Source: Sphingobium sp. AS12
Lineage (GTDB): Bacteria; Pseudomonadota; Alphaproteobacteria; Sphingomonadales; Sphingomonadaceae
Length of the DNA: 64,000 bases
NCBI RefSeq assembly: GCF_019097845.1
Contig: NZ_JAHRGM010000076.1
Location: 144,209-208,208 of the forward strand
Direction: 5' to 3'
Numbering within the stretch: the first letter of the stretch is position 1; the number at the start of each line of letters is the position of its first letter. Made by a program: the position numbers and the translations under genes. Of this stretch, positions 36,345 to 44,795 are shown piece after piece. The notes under the pieces are model-generated. The model had not been told where the DNA came from and did no database searches. It worked only from the letters and a program-made list of their open reading frames with translations.

Positions 36345-37477
36345 GGGCGGTCGGTCGCAAACAGGGTGTCGGCATGGCGGTCCAGCAGCGCCAGATTGGC
36401 GGTGACGCCCGCCATGCAGGGCTCGGTTATGGTCAGGCCCAGCCGCTGCGCTGCGCTTTCAACCTCTGCTACGGTGCGTGGCAGCGGCGGGCGCCGGAGC
36501 GTTGCGCCTTGTCGCGCGAAACGGCCTGCCAGCGCGGCGCACAGGAACAGCTGGATCTGGTGAAAGATCATCAGCGGCAGGATGATGACGCCGACCTGCG
36601 CCGCCGGGAACAGCGCGCCCGCCATCGGCACGCCCGACACCAGGCTCTTCTTCGACCCGCAGAACAGCAGCACGATCATGTCCGCACGCGGCAGGCCGAC
36701 GAGGCGCGCGAGGCCCAGATTGGCACCCATCACGATGATCAGCATCAGCAGGCTGAGCAGCAGCAGGAACAACAGGTCGGCAATGTTCACCTGCGTCCAG
36801 ATGCCGCCCACAACGGCGGCGCTGAACGCGGTATAGACGACCAGCAGGATCGACCCGCGATCGACCGGCATCAACACCCGCTTGTTGCGGTCGATGAACG
36901 CGCCGATCCATGGCCGCAGCAGATGCCCCGCCATAAAGGGGACGAGCAGTTGCAGCGCGATCGCCTGAACCGAGTGCCAGGAAAAGCCGCTGCCACCCCC
37001 ATCCACCACCATGAACAGGCCGACCAGAAGCGGCGTCAGGACGATACCGACGATGTTGGAGAGGGAGGCGCTGCATACCGCCGCGGCGACATTGCCACCC
37101 GCAATGGCAGTAAAGGCGATCGAGGACTGAACCGTCGATGGCAGCAGGCTGAGGTAGAGAAGGCCCGTCAGCAGCAAGCCATCGCCATGGCCGCGCAGCA
37201 GGGCGAACAGGCCAAGGCCGACGGCGGGAAAGAGGATATAGGTCGAGGCCAATACATAGAGATGCAGCCGCCAATTGCTCGCGCCCGCAAGCACCGCTTC
37301 GCGCGACAATTTCGCCCCGTGCAGGAAAAAAAGCAACGCAATCGCGATGTCCGTCGCGGCCTCGACCCATGGCACAGCTGCGCCGCGCACCGGGACGAAC
37401 GACGCGGCTGCCACCGTTGCGATCAGGCAGAGCAGAAACGGGTCGGGCAGGAAGGAAGGCTTTGTTGCGCGCACCAT
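36341..37477 (-). CDS. BASS-type transporter fused to an HpxX/AtzG-like (DUF4089) domain
   Basis: A 378-residue protein and the first gene of the long operon; ATG 37477 follows AAAGGGGG. Residues 1 to about 320 form a bile-acid:sodium symporter-like (SBF_like) bundle of about ten helices, including FCGSKKSLVSGVPMAGALFP. A basic linker (ARQGATLRRPPLPR) leads to about 45 C-terminal residues, RTVAEVESAAQRLGL...AGVTANLALLDRH, which look like the small DUF4089/GatC-like subunit that pairs with AtzE/HpxY amidases. No ATG, GTG or TTG suitable for a separate small gene lies in the linker. The amidase follows with an ATGA overlap, and no other HpxX gene is visible. The fusion would tether the amidase to the inner membrane. 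Confidence 0.72.
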   Translation of the reverse strand: MVRATKPSFLPDPFLLCLIATVAAASFVPVRGAAVPWVEAATDIAIALLFFLHGAKLSREAVLAGASNWRLHLYVLASTYILFPAVGLGLFALLRGHGDGLLLTGLLYLSLLPSTVQSSIAFTAIAGGNVAAAVCSASLSNIVGIVLTPLLVGLFMVVDGGGSGFSWHSVQAIALQLLVPFMAGHLLRPWIGAFIDRNKRVLMPVDRGSILLVVYTAFSAAVVGGIWTQVNIADLLFLLLLSLLMLIIVMGANLGLARLVGLPRADMIVLLFCGSKKSLVSGVPMAGALFPAAQVGVIILPLMIFHQIQLFLCAALAGRFARQGATLRRPPLPRTVAEVESAAQRLGLTITEPCMAGVTANLALLDRHADTLFATDRP

Positions 37478-37667
37478 GGCCCCCTTTAGGCCGATCCTGC
37501 CCTACCGATCCAATAGAATGACTTGCACAGATCGTTGCAAAAAAGCGCTTACCTGCACTCTGGCCAAGGACAGGTCATCGCCGGGCCAGTCATGGTCCGT
37601 CCGACAGGCCTGACCGTCCGGGCCGATCCGGCGCGATCTGGATAGCGAATGAGAGAGCCGCGCCCAA
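37478..37667 (-). promoter_or_regulatory. promoter region of the 18-gene purine operon
   Basis: This 190 bp gap precedes the long operon. It holds an interrupted dyad TTGCA-N8-TGCAA (37523-37540). It overlaps the 11-mer GTTGCAAAAAA (37534-37544), also found before the LysR gene. CAGGCCTG (37605-37612) is a perfect 8-mer palindrome. On the minus strand TTGCAA followed 17 bp later by TCTATT is a weak -35/-10 candidate. Operator use by the LysR protein is inference. Confidence 0.45.
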
Positions 37668-37784
37668 TCAGGCGATTGGTGGCGTCGCCGCGGCGTCAGT
37701 TTCTAGCGCCAGCAAGAGCAACGCCGAGAGGCTGCACATGGGAATGACTGCCCACAGGAAAATCTGGTAACTTTGCGTCATGTC
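37668..37784 (-). pseudogene. orphaned last helix of the MFS transporter
   Basis: After the in-frame TAA at 37785-37787 the same reading frame stays open for 38 more codons to TGA at 37668-37670. It encodes DMTQSYQIFLWAVIPMC and a hydrophobic Leu/Ala helix, exactly what the twelfth helix of an MFS protein looks like (typically ...G-Y-L-Y-D-x-T-G-S-Y). The segment therefore belongs to the upstream gene and was cut off by a nonsense change (probably TAT or TAC to TAA). Confidence 0.75.
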
Positions 37785-38915
37785 TTAAACGATGTTGGCG
37801 GCCATCGGTGCCATGCCGTTGGCGAAAAGCAGAAAGCCGTTGATCGCACCGAAAAGCGTGCCGAAGCTGCGCAGGCCGAAATGACGCGCGGCCAGATAGG
37901 CGCAAGCGTCCAGTTCGGTGCCCACCGACAGGCCCAGGATGAGGAAAGCCGCCATGGCTGCGCCCGGCGAACCGGGCATGGCAAGCAGAAGGGCGACCGA
38001 CAGGATCGGCGTCGATACGCTGGCCGCCGAGACCATATGCGGGTTCAACCGATCGAGGAGATAGCCGCCACCCAGCCGACCAACCAGCGATCCCATGCCG
38101 ATAAGACCGGCAATGGCGGGTGCCTGTGTCGCCTTAAAATCCTGCGCCACCAGGATCGGCACGGCATTGGCCGTCAGGGCGCAGACAGCCAGTGCATAGA
38201 GCGTAACGCCAGTCGCCAGTTTGATGAAAGCAGGCGATGCGAATCCCTGCCTGAGGCTTGCGTTCCATGATGCGAGCCGTACCGATCCGGCGGCAGCGCC
38301 TGCGCCCCTGCGCGCATCATCCGTGGCGCTGCGCAGGAACAGCCATGCGAGCGGGAATATGACCGATGCGTAGATCAGCCCGACGCCAATATAGGCACCG
38401 CGCCATCCGTTCTGGACGACCAGGAAGCCGACCAGCGGCGGTGTGATCGCGGCGCACAGGCTGGCTCCGCACAAGGCGATGGCCAGCGCGATGCCCCGCC
38501 TTTCAACGAACAGGCTGGTGACCGCTGCCGTCCAGATGGTGGGAATGACCAGCATGTTGCACAGGCCCAGAATGACCCACAACAAGGCCCAGGAGGCGAT
38601 ATCGGATGTCGCGAACGACAATGCGCCAAGCGCGGCACAATAGAGCAGGATGCCCGCAAGACCGATCCGCCGTGGCCCCAATTGATCGACCGCGCGGCCG
38701 ACCAGCGGGGCGGCAAACAGCCCGATGATGGCGATGATCAGCGGCCCGCTGGAAATCTGCGACCGGGTCCAGCCAAATTCCCGTTCCAGCGGCGCGATCA
38801 TGACGCCCAGCGAATAGCTATGGGTTGCCGATAGCAGGATGCCTGCAAGACAGGGGATCAGGACGGTCCCATGGCGGCGCAGTTCGCCAGCGCCGCGTGG
38901 TGATGTGGTGATCAT
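37785..38915 (-). CDS. MFS transporter, truncated by in-frame stop
   Basis: A 376-residue major facilitator protein. ATG 38915 precedes the first helix (TVLIPCLAGILLSATHSYSLG); an upstream TTG at 38948 is less likely. About eleven helices are present, with the loop 2-3 motif GRAVDQLGPRRIGLAG and the helix-8 region GSLVGRLGGGYLLDRL. The frame ends at TAA 37785 after MAPMAANIV, before the last helix. It may be non-functional or a tolerated truncation. It resembles monocarboxylate or oxalate/formate-type MFS carriers, but the substrate is unknown. It lies alone between the purine operon and an AraC gene. Confidence 0.82.
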   Translation of the reverse strand: MITTSPRGAGELRRHGTVLIPCLAGILLSATHSYSLGVMIAPLEREFGWTRSQISSGPLIIAIIGLFAAPLVGRAVDQLGPRRIGLAGILLYCAALGALSFATSDIASWALLWVILGLCNMLVIPTIWTAAVTSLFVERRGIALAIALCGASLCAAITPPLVGFLVVQNGWRGAYIGVGLIYASVIFPLAWLFLRSATDDARRGAGAAAGSVRLASWNASLRQGFASPAFIKLATGVTLYALAVCALTANAVPILVAQDFKATQAPAIAGLIGMGSLVGRLGGGYLLDRLNPHMVSAASVSTPILSVALLLAMPGSPGAAMAAFLILGLSVGTELDACAYLAARHFGLRSFGTLFGAINGFLLFANGMAPMAANIV

Positions 38916-39030
38916 GCCGATATCCCGCACGGAAAAAGTGAAGCCCAACAGCTAGATGGCCATGGTTCGGGATAAACGGCGATCCGGCAATGATCGGTGC
39001 GGCACAGCCGCTTGACGACGGCACGCAATT

Positions 39031-40086
39031 TCAGGGACGATGGCGGCGGTAGGCGCGTGGGGTCAGGCCGGTCCAGCGTTTGAAGGCGCGGCCGAAGCTG
39101 GTCTGTTCGGCATAGCCCAGCCGGTCGGCGACCTCGTCGATCGGCATGGGTGTCTGGCTGAGATAGATGCGGGCCAGCTGCTCGCGCTGATCCTCCACCA
39201 GGTCACAGAAGCGCAGGCCATGTGTGGCAAGGCGGCTTTGCAGGGTTCGGACCGAAAGGCCGAGCTGTTCGGCGCACCGGTCCACCGAACAATTGCCCGC
39301 AGGCAGCGCGCCACGGACATAGCTGCGGGTGCGTTCGGCCATGTCCGCGCGGTTGAGGATACGCAGGCGGGCGAGATAGCCCCCCAGCAGGCGATAGACG
39401 AGGCGGTTGGCTGTGGTGATCGGCAGGTCCAGCATGGCGGCAGAAAAGCCGATGCTGTTGCGTTCGGCACGCAGGCTGATCGGCGCGCCGATCAGGCTTT
39501 CGATCTGGAGCAGATCATGGGGGCTGGCGTCGATCGACAACTGTATCCCGGCTGGCTGGAAGCGCCCCGCGCTGACCGCCCGGAGCAAGGTGAGGATGAG
39601 CATCATCGCCTGATAATTGGCCTGGACGTTGAAGCCCACATCGGCCCTGACCATCCAGCGCAGTTCGGCCATGCCCCCCTGTTCCACCAGTTCAAGCTGG
39701 GCTTCGGGCGAGTGGGCGACGGGCAGATAGTTGACAAGGCAATTGACGACCGAGCGCAGGTCCGGCGCGGCGCGGCAGACGGCGGTGACGCTGCCGAAAA
39801 CATCCGCGTCCTGGGTTGCGGCAAGATGCAGGCCAAAGATCGGATCGTCAAACTGGAGGCTGCAATATTCAAACATGGCCGCGACCTGCTGGCACGAGAC
39901 ATGGCCGTCGGGATCAGCCAGCACACGCGGATCAAGGCCGTGGAGCTGGAGGATGCGGCGGGGCGCGCCGCCCCGGCTGCGGATGAAGTCGGAAAAGCCG
40001 CGCAGATTGGCAGCGCGCATCGAGCCAGCGGCGGGGACCGCTTCGAGCGGGCCGGCCAGGCCGAAGAAATAATCCTGATCGTCCAT
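39031..40086 (-). CDS. AraC family regulator (OruR/ArgR-like)
   Basis: A 351-residue regulator. An N-terminal arabinose-binding-like domain (FSDFIRSRGGAPRRILQLHG, VNCLVNYLPVAHSPEA) precedes a C-terminal double helix-turn-helix (SVDRCAEQLGLSVRTLQSRL and PIDEVADRLGYAEQTSFGRA, ending FKRWTGLTPRAYRRHR). ATG 40086 was chosen because the conserved start follows. It is divergent from the crotonase-led catabolic operon, the natural target. The domain organisation is that of regulators responding to small catabolic inducers. Confidence 0.92.
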   Translation of the reverse strand: MDDQDYFFGLAGPLEAVPAAGSMRAANLRGFSDFIRSRGGAPRRILQLHGLDPRVLADPDGHVSCQQVAAMFEYCSLQFDDPIFGLHLAATQDADVFGSVTAVCRAAPDLRSVVNCLVNYLPVAHSPEAQLELVEQGGMAELRWMVRADVGFNVQANYQAMMLILTLLRAVSAGRFQPAGIQLSIDASPHDLLQIESLIGAPISLRAERNSIGFSAAMLDLPITTANRLVYRLLGGYLARLRILNRADMAERTRSYVRGALPAGNCSVDRCAEQLGLSVRTLQSRLATHGLRFCDLVEDQREQLARIYLSQTPMPIDEVADRLGYAEQTSFGRAFKRWTGLTPRAYRRHRP

Positions 40087-40239
40087 CTGCCGATCCTTCC
40101 AAGCTGGACAGTGAAGCCGACATAGGCGCGTCGTTGCAATCGGATTCATATTATATCGAAAAAGCTGCGTCTAATGCCAATACAGCCAATCTGTGCTGTG
40201 GCAGTTTCCTGTCCAAGAACAAAGGAGATGGAGAGGGAC
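40087..40239. promoter_or_regulatory. divergent AraC / crotonase control region
   Basis: A 153 bp gap between the AraC gene and the catabolic operon. It includes an A/T-rich patch (ATTCATATTATATCG, about 40144-40158), a TTGCAA at 40134-40139 and an interrupted dyad ACAGC-N8-GCTGT (40182-40186 and 40195-40199) before the crotonase ribosome site. These are candidate promoter and operator elements only. Confidence 0.4.
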
Positions 40240-41217
40240 ATGGCCAAGGCGACAGCAGCCGAGCTGAAGCGCGAGGCGGCGCAGTTTGTCCGTTATGAAA
40301 AGGACCGCGCCCGCCGCATCGCAACCGTCACCTTCGACCGGCCGGGCAAGGCGAACACCACCACGATCGGGATGCGCCTGCTGTTCGGCGAAATCGTGCA
40401 CAAGGCGAATATCGACGACGACGTCAAGGTGCTGGTGATCCGTGGCGAGGGCCAGGATCTTGGCTCTGGCGGCGACATCAACGAACATGGCGACCTGTAT
40501 CTGAACCCTGGCGAGGATGATAATTTCCTGCCCGATCTGGAGATTGACGACCCGGACGTGCGCTATCCGCCACCCGGTTCCTATCGTTTCCTCCACGGCC
40601 TGACCGACCATTATGCCAAGGGCTATGCCGGCAACCGGCCGTTGCAGGAATTCAAGAAGATCAGCATCGTGGAGGCCAAGGGCTATTGTTATGGCTGGCA
40701 TTTCTACCAGTGCGCCGACGCCGACCTGATCGTGTCGTCGGACGATGCGCTGTTTGGCCATCCGTCCTTTCGCTATGCCGGATGGGGTCCGCGTATGTGG
40801 CAATGGCTGGAAATGGTGGGCATCCGCCGCTTTTCCGAGATGCTGTTCACCGGACGGCCCTTCACCGCCGCCGAAATGATGGACTGCAATTTCGTCAACA
40901 GCGTCGTGCCGCGCGACCGGCTGGAGGCGGAAACCGACAAATATGCCGATGCATGCAGCCGCACCCGGCCGATGGACGTGGTGGTGGCGCAAAAGACCTT
41001 CATCGAAGCCTATAAGCAGTATCGCGGCGAATATATGGGCAGCCTGATGACCGGCTGGCTGGAAGGCATGTTGCCGCTGATGAAGAATGATCATGCGGGC
41101 GACATTGATCTGGGTGCTGGCGGTTTCGACCAGGGCATCGCCCACACCGTCAAGAATAACGACCTCCATTATCCCCCGGAATGGCGGCTGAGCCGCGCCG
41201 GGCGCGCGCAACGTTAA
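40240..41217 (+). CDS. enoyl-CoA hydratase/isomerase (crotonase) family protein
   Basis: A 325-residue crotonase-fold protein, longer than usual (about 260). It has the oxyanion loops VLVIRGEGQDLGSGGDINEH and IVEAKGYCYGWHFYQCADAD, then DALFGHPSFRYAGWGP. ATG 40240 follows GAGAGGG. It carries an extra 40-residue segment (about residues 90-135) between the two oxyanion loops. It is first in an operon with an AraC regulator, Rieske oxygenase, hot-dog dehydratase and acyl-CoA ligase, so it probably hydrates or cleaves a ring-derived acyl-CoA. Hydrolase or hydratase-lyase action is equally possible. Confidence 0.82.
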   Translation: MAKATAAELKREAAQFVRYEKDRARRIATVTFDRPGKANTTTIGMRLLFGEIVHKANIDDDVKVLVIRGEGQDLGSGGDINEHGDLYLNPGEDDNFLPDLEIDDPDVRYPPPGSYRFLHGLTDHYAKGYAGNRPLQEFKKISIVEAKGYCYGWHFYQCADADLIVSSDDALFGHPSFRYAGWGPRMWQWLEMVGIRRFSEMLFTGRPFTAAEMMDCNFVNSVVPRDRLEAETDKYADACSRTRPMDVVVAQKTFIEAYKQYRGEYMGSLMTGWLEGMLPLMKNDHAGDIDLGAGGFDQGIAHTVKNNDLHYPPEWRLSRAGRAQR

Positions 41218-41235
41218 AGAGAGAGGCGCCTGGCC

Positions 41236-42252
41236 ATGATCGAGACCCTCTTTACGATAGACCGCGGCAATTATCGCGATTGCCAGCACCTGTTCCGTGG
41301 CGAGCGGGAACAGGAATATTATCGCGGCGATTACTGGATGGACGACGGGTCCGTCATCGATGTCAGCGCCAGACGCAAGCCAGCCGGGCCAAGCGCCGTC
41401 ATCCTGCTGCGATCGGCGACGCGGCTGTTCTTTCGCCGCACGCGCCAGCATATTCGCGAGGATGGCACCGACCTGTCGGTGCTGTGGTTCGTGAAGCGCG
41501 GGCGGTTGCTGCTGAGCAACCAGATGGGCAGCCGCAGCGCACAATGCGGCGATATGCTGATCACCCGGTCGACATCCCCCTTCCTGATCGAGTGCCAGCC
41601 CGACGCGCATGGCCTGCACGAAGTGCTGCATGTCACCGTGCCGACCCATGTGCTGCGCGGCCTTGTCGATTGCGATGCCAGTGCCGGGCTGTTGCTGTCC
41701 ACCCAGCGGCCGGAACTGGCGATCGCCGACACTATCCTGTCCGGCCTGTTTCAGCGCGAGGGTGACCTGGCTGAAGAGACGACCCGCACGCTGGTCGAGG
41801 CGGCGCTGGCGATCATCGGCCAGGGGCTGCGCGGCGATGCAAGCCTGACGCCGCCACGGCAGTCGGTTGCGGAAAAGCGCTTTGCCGACGTCCAGCGTTT
41901 CGTCGAGGTGCATCTGTCCGACCCCGGCCTGTCGGCGGCGATGACCGCGCGCGGGTGCGGCATTTCGCCGCGCTACCTGACGACATTGCTGCAACAGAAT
42001 GGCACCAGCTTTTCACAGCTGATCTGGGACCAGCGGCTGGAGCAGGCCCGCAAGTGGATGGCGCGGGCGGACGCGAACAGCATCTCCATCAGCGAAATCG
42101 CCTATGGCGTGGGGTTCAAAAGTCCAGCGCATTTCAGCCGCATGTTCAAGCGCACCTACAAGCGCAACCCAAGCGACTATCGGCTGGACGCCTGCGCCGC
42201 GCAGGTGATGGCCGCCGCCCCCTGCGCGGTTCCATCCGGCGTCCTGCACTGA
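41236..42252 (+). CDS. AraC family transcriptional regulator
   Basis: A 338-residue regulator with a cupin-like AraC_binding_2 sensor domain in the first half and the AraC DNA-binding domain at the C-terminus (GLSAAMTARGCGISPRYLTT; SISEIAYGVGFKSPAHFSRM; FKRTYKRNPSDYR). It lies inside the catabolic operon, 18 bp after the crotonase and 13 bp before the Rieske gene. It is therefore co-expressed with the enzymes, which suggests self-reinforcing control. The island has two AraC proteins of different sensor types at one end. Confidence 0.92.
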   Translation: MIETLFTIDRGNYRDCQHLFRGEREQEYYRGDYWMDDGSVIDVSARRKPAGPSAVILLRSATRLFFRRTRQHIREDGTDLSVLWFVKRGRLLLSNQMGSRSAQCGDMLITRSTSPFLIECQPDAHGLHEVLHVTVPTHVLRGLVDCDASAGLLLSTQRPELAIADTILSGLFQREGDLAEETTRTLVEAALAIIGQGLRGDASLTPPRQSVAEKRFADVQRFVEVHLSDPGLSAAMTARGCGISPRYLTTLLQQNGTSFSQLIWDQRLEQARKWMARADANSISISEIAYGVGFKSPAHFSRMFKRTYKRNPSDYRLDACAAQVMAAAPCAVPSGVLH

Positions 42253-42265
42253 GGGAGAGCAAGAC

Positions 42266-43591
42266 ATGACCGTGCAAGGCGCCATCATCCAACCGCCCGT
42301 CATCATCGGCAATGAAGCCTATGTGTCGCAATCCTATGCTGACGCGGAAGCGCAGAAATTATGGCCCAAAGTCTGGCAGGTGGCGTGTCGGGAAGAGGAG
42401 ATTCCGCAAGTCGGCGATTTCGTCACCTATGACATCATGGACGATTCGATCATCGTCGTGCGTGCCGGGCCAGACCGGATTGCCGCCTATTTCAACGTCT
42501 GTCGCCACCGTGGTCGGCAATTGACCGAAGGATGCGGCCACGCCCGCAAGCTGGTGTGCAAATTCCATGCGTGGAGCTGGGATCTGGACGGCAATAATAT
42601 CGGCGTGGTCCGCAAGGATGGCTGGGGCGACAGCCTGAAGGACGATGAGCTGCGGCTGCGCGATGTGCGCGTCGACAGCTGGGGCGGGTGGGTGTTCGTG
42701 TGCATGGACCCCGACGCGCCATCGCTGGCGGACTATCTGGCACCGGCAGCGGCGATGCTCGATCCGTTCGAGCTGGACAAGATGCGCTATCGCTGGCGGC
42801 AATGGCTGCATTTCCCGTGCAACTGGAAGGTCGCGATCGAAGCGTTCAACGAGGGCTATCATGTCGCGGGGACCCATCCGCAACTGACCAAATATTCGCC
42901 CAAGCCGACCTGGAGCGACGGACGGGGCATTCACGGCGTGTTCGGATCGCAAGCGCGCGAAGGCACGGGTGGTGCGACGGCGGGCGCGGCGGGGGCGCCC
43001 GACATGCGGCGCGGGCTGGCGGACTCGCTCAATCAGTTGTGGGAGGAAGTGAACGGTACGACGACGCAAACGATGGTGCGCGTCGCCAATCTGCTGGTGG
43101 AGGAACTGCCCGAAGGCACGCCGCCGCAGGCGGTGCAGATGCACCTGATGAAGCGGACGGTGGAGGAGGATGCCAGGCGCGGGGTACATTGGCCCCGGAT
43201 CGATCCGGCGCATTTCGCCGCCGCGGGCAATGTGTGGCATATTTTCCCCAACACCGTCATCATCCACGGGCCGACCTTTGCCCTCTGCTATCGCGCGCGG
43301 CCCGACGGGCGCGACCCCAATAGCTGCATCTTCGAGGTCTATACGCTGGAGCGTTTCCCCGGAGGACAAGAGCCAAAGCCGGAAAATCTGCACAAGCCCG
43401 ACATAGACGAGGCGAGCTGGCGCAAGGTGTTGTGCCAGGATTTTTCCAACATGGGCGCGGTGCAACGCGGCCTTCGGTCGCGCGGGTTCGACGGGTTGCG
43501 CCCCAGCCCGGTCGAGGAACGCGCCATCATCAATTTTCATCGCGTGCTGGCCGATTATCTGGGCACCGGCGCGCCGCAACCGATCGATTGA
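42266..43591 (+). CDS. Rieske non-haem iron oxygenase, alpha subunit (first)
   Basis: A 441-residue ring-hydroxylating-type oxygenase. The Rieske [2Fe-2S] ligands are C79 and H81 in NVCRHRGRQL and C98 and H101 in VCKFHAWSWD. The mononuclear iron ligands are H199 and H204 in FNEGYHVAGTHPQ, and probably D392 in CQDFSNMG. ATG 42266 follows GGGAGAG. There is no beta subunit next to it, so it is likely an alpha-only (homotrimeric) oxygenase needing a separate ferredoxin and reductase. It sits between an AraC gene and a dehydratase; the substrate is unknown. Confidence 0.9.
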   Translation: MTVQGAIIQPPVIIGNEAYVSQSYADAEAQKLWPKVWQVACREEEIPQVGDFVTYDIMDDSIIVVRAGPDRIAAYFNVCRHRGRQLTEGCGHARKLVCKFHAWSWDLDGNNIGVVRKDGWGDSLKDDELRLRDVRVDSWGGWVFVCMDPDAPSLADYLAPAAAMLDPFELDKMRYRWRQWLHFPCNWKVAIEAFNEGYHVAGTHPQLTKYSPKPTWSDGRGIHGVFGSQAREGTGGATAGAAGAPDMRRGLADSLNQLWEEVNGTTTQTMVRVANLLVEELPEGTPPQAVQMHLMKRTVEEDARRGVHWPRIDPAHFAAAGNVWHIFPNTVIIHGPTFALCYRARPDGRDPNSCIFEVYTLERFPGGQEPKPENLHKPDIDEASWRKVLCQDFSNMGAVQRGLRSRGFDGLRPSPVEERAIINFHRVLADYLGTGAPQPID

Positions 43592-43598
43592 AGGAGCC

Positions 43599-44795
43599 AT
43601 GATGGCCGATATGGAATTGAGCAACGCCAGCGCGATGCTGGACACGAGCGATGTGGACCAGTGGGTCGGCAAGCCCGTCATCTTCGCCGAGATGTGGGAC
43701 CCGTGCAACGCGACCGACATTCGCCGCTGGGTCCAGGCGATGGACTATCCCAACCCGATCCACTGGGACGAGAATTTTGCGCGCGCGTCGCGCTTTGGCG
43801 GCATCGTCGCGCCGCAGAGTTTCACCGTGGCGATGGATTATGGCCATGGCTGCCACCCCGCCTGTGTCGGCAAGGTGCCCGGCACGCACCTGATCTTTGC
43901 AGGCGAGGAATGGTGGTTTTACGGCACCCCCGTCCGCCCCGGCGACAGGTTGACCCAAAGCCGCCGTTTCGATGGCTATTCGATCACCGAAACCGGCTTT
44001 GCCGGGCCGACAATGTTTGCCCGTGGCGACACCGTCCATCGCAACCAGCATGGCGCGCTGGTCGCCAAGGAGCAGGCGACCGCGATCCGCTATCTGGTCG
44101 AGGAAGCGAACAAACGCGGCGTCTATGGCAAGGAAAAGCGCAGCCCCAAGCGCTGGACCAAGGAGGATGTCGCCGAAATCCACCGGTTGCGGCACGAATG
44201 GATATTGTCCAACCGCGAGGGAAAATCCCCCGCCTATGGCGACGTGAAGGTCGGCGACCGGCTGCCGCGCCGGGTGATCGGGCCACATTCGGTCATATCC
44301 TTTGCCAATGAATGTCGCGCGCACCGCCAGAATATCTGGGGAACATGGCGCTGGAACGTGCCCGAAGGCGTGCATGATCCGGCGCGCGAGGATGCGGGGT
44401 TCGGCGCGGACATGAGTTACGACCATGATGCGCGCAAGATCGACCCGCGCATGGGCGACGGCCTCTATCATGGGCCATCATCAGGTCATATCAATGCCGA
44501 GAAAGCCGAGAATGTCGGCATGGGCGGCGCCTATGGCTATGGCGCGTCGATGAATGCCTGGCATCTGGACACGGTCGCCTATTGGGCGGGGCTTGAAGGC
44601 CATGTCTGGCACAGCAAGACGCAGTTCCGGTCCCCCGCCTTTGAAGGCGATGTCACCTATGTCGATGGCGAGGTGGTGGAAAAGATCGACCGTTCGCCCT
44701 TCGGGATGCCGGTGGTCAAGATACGCACGGTGATGACGACGCAGGATGGCGACGAAATCCTGAAAGGCACCGCCCAGGTGGAGTTGCCCTATTGA
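43599..44795 (+). CDS. double hot-dog acyl dehydratase (MaoC / FAS1-like)
   Basis: A 398-residue protein with two hot-dog-like halves: an N-terminal FAS1-like dehydratase domain (NPIHWDENFARASRFGGIVA, holding the hydratase-type D/H pair) and a C-terminal MaoC-like half (AYWAGLEGHVWHSKTQFRSP). It probably hydrates or dehydrates a CoA thioester. AAGGAG precedes ATG 43599 and ATG 43602; the second has better spacing. Its stop overlaps the TTG start of the acyl-CoA ligase. Dehydratases of this form are often found with Rieske and P450 genes in sphingomonad xenobiotic clusters. Confidence 0.8.
   Translation: MMADMELSNASAMLDTSDVDQWVGKPVIFAEMWDPCNATDIRRWVQAMDYPNPIHWDENFARASRFGGIVAPQSFTVAMDYGHGCHPACVGKVPGTHLIFAGEEWWFYGTPVRPGDRLTQSRRFDGYSITETGFAGPTMFARGDTVHRNQHGALVAKEQATAIRYLVEEANKRGVYGKEKRSPKRWTKEDVAEIHRLRHEWILSNREGKSPAYGDVKVGDRLPRRVIGPHSVISFANECRAHRQNIWGTWRWNVPEGVHDPAREDAGFGADMSYDHDARKIDPRMGDGLYHGPSSGHINAEKAENVGMGGAYGYGASMNAWHLDTVAYWAGLEGHVWHSKTQFRSPAFEGDVTYVDGEVVEKIDRSPFGMPVVKIRTVMTTQDGDEILKGTAQVELPY

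Noticed and set aside
40171..41994. 607-codon minus-strand frame opposite crotonase and AraC genes
   Set aside because: Mirror of GC-rich coding DNA; both plus-strand genes have clear family motifs and ribosome sites.
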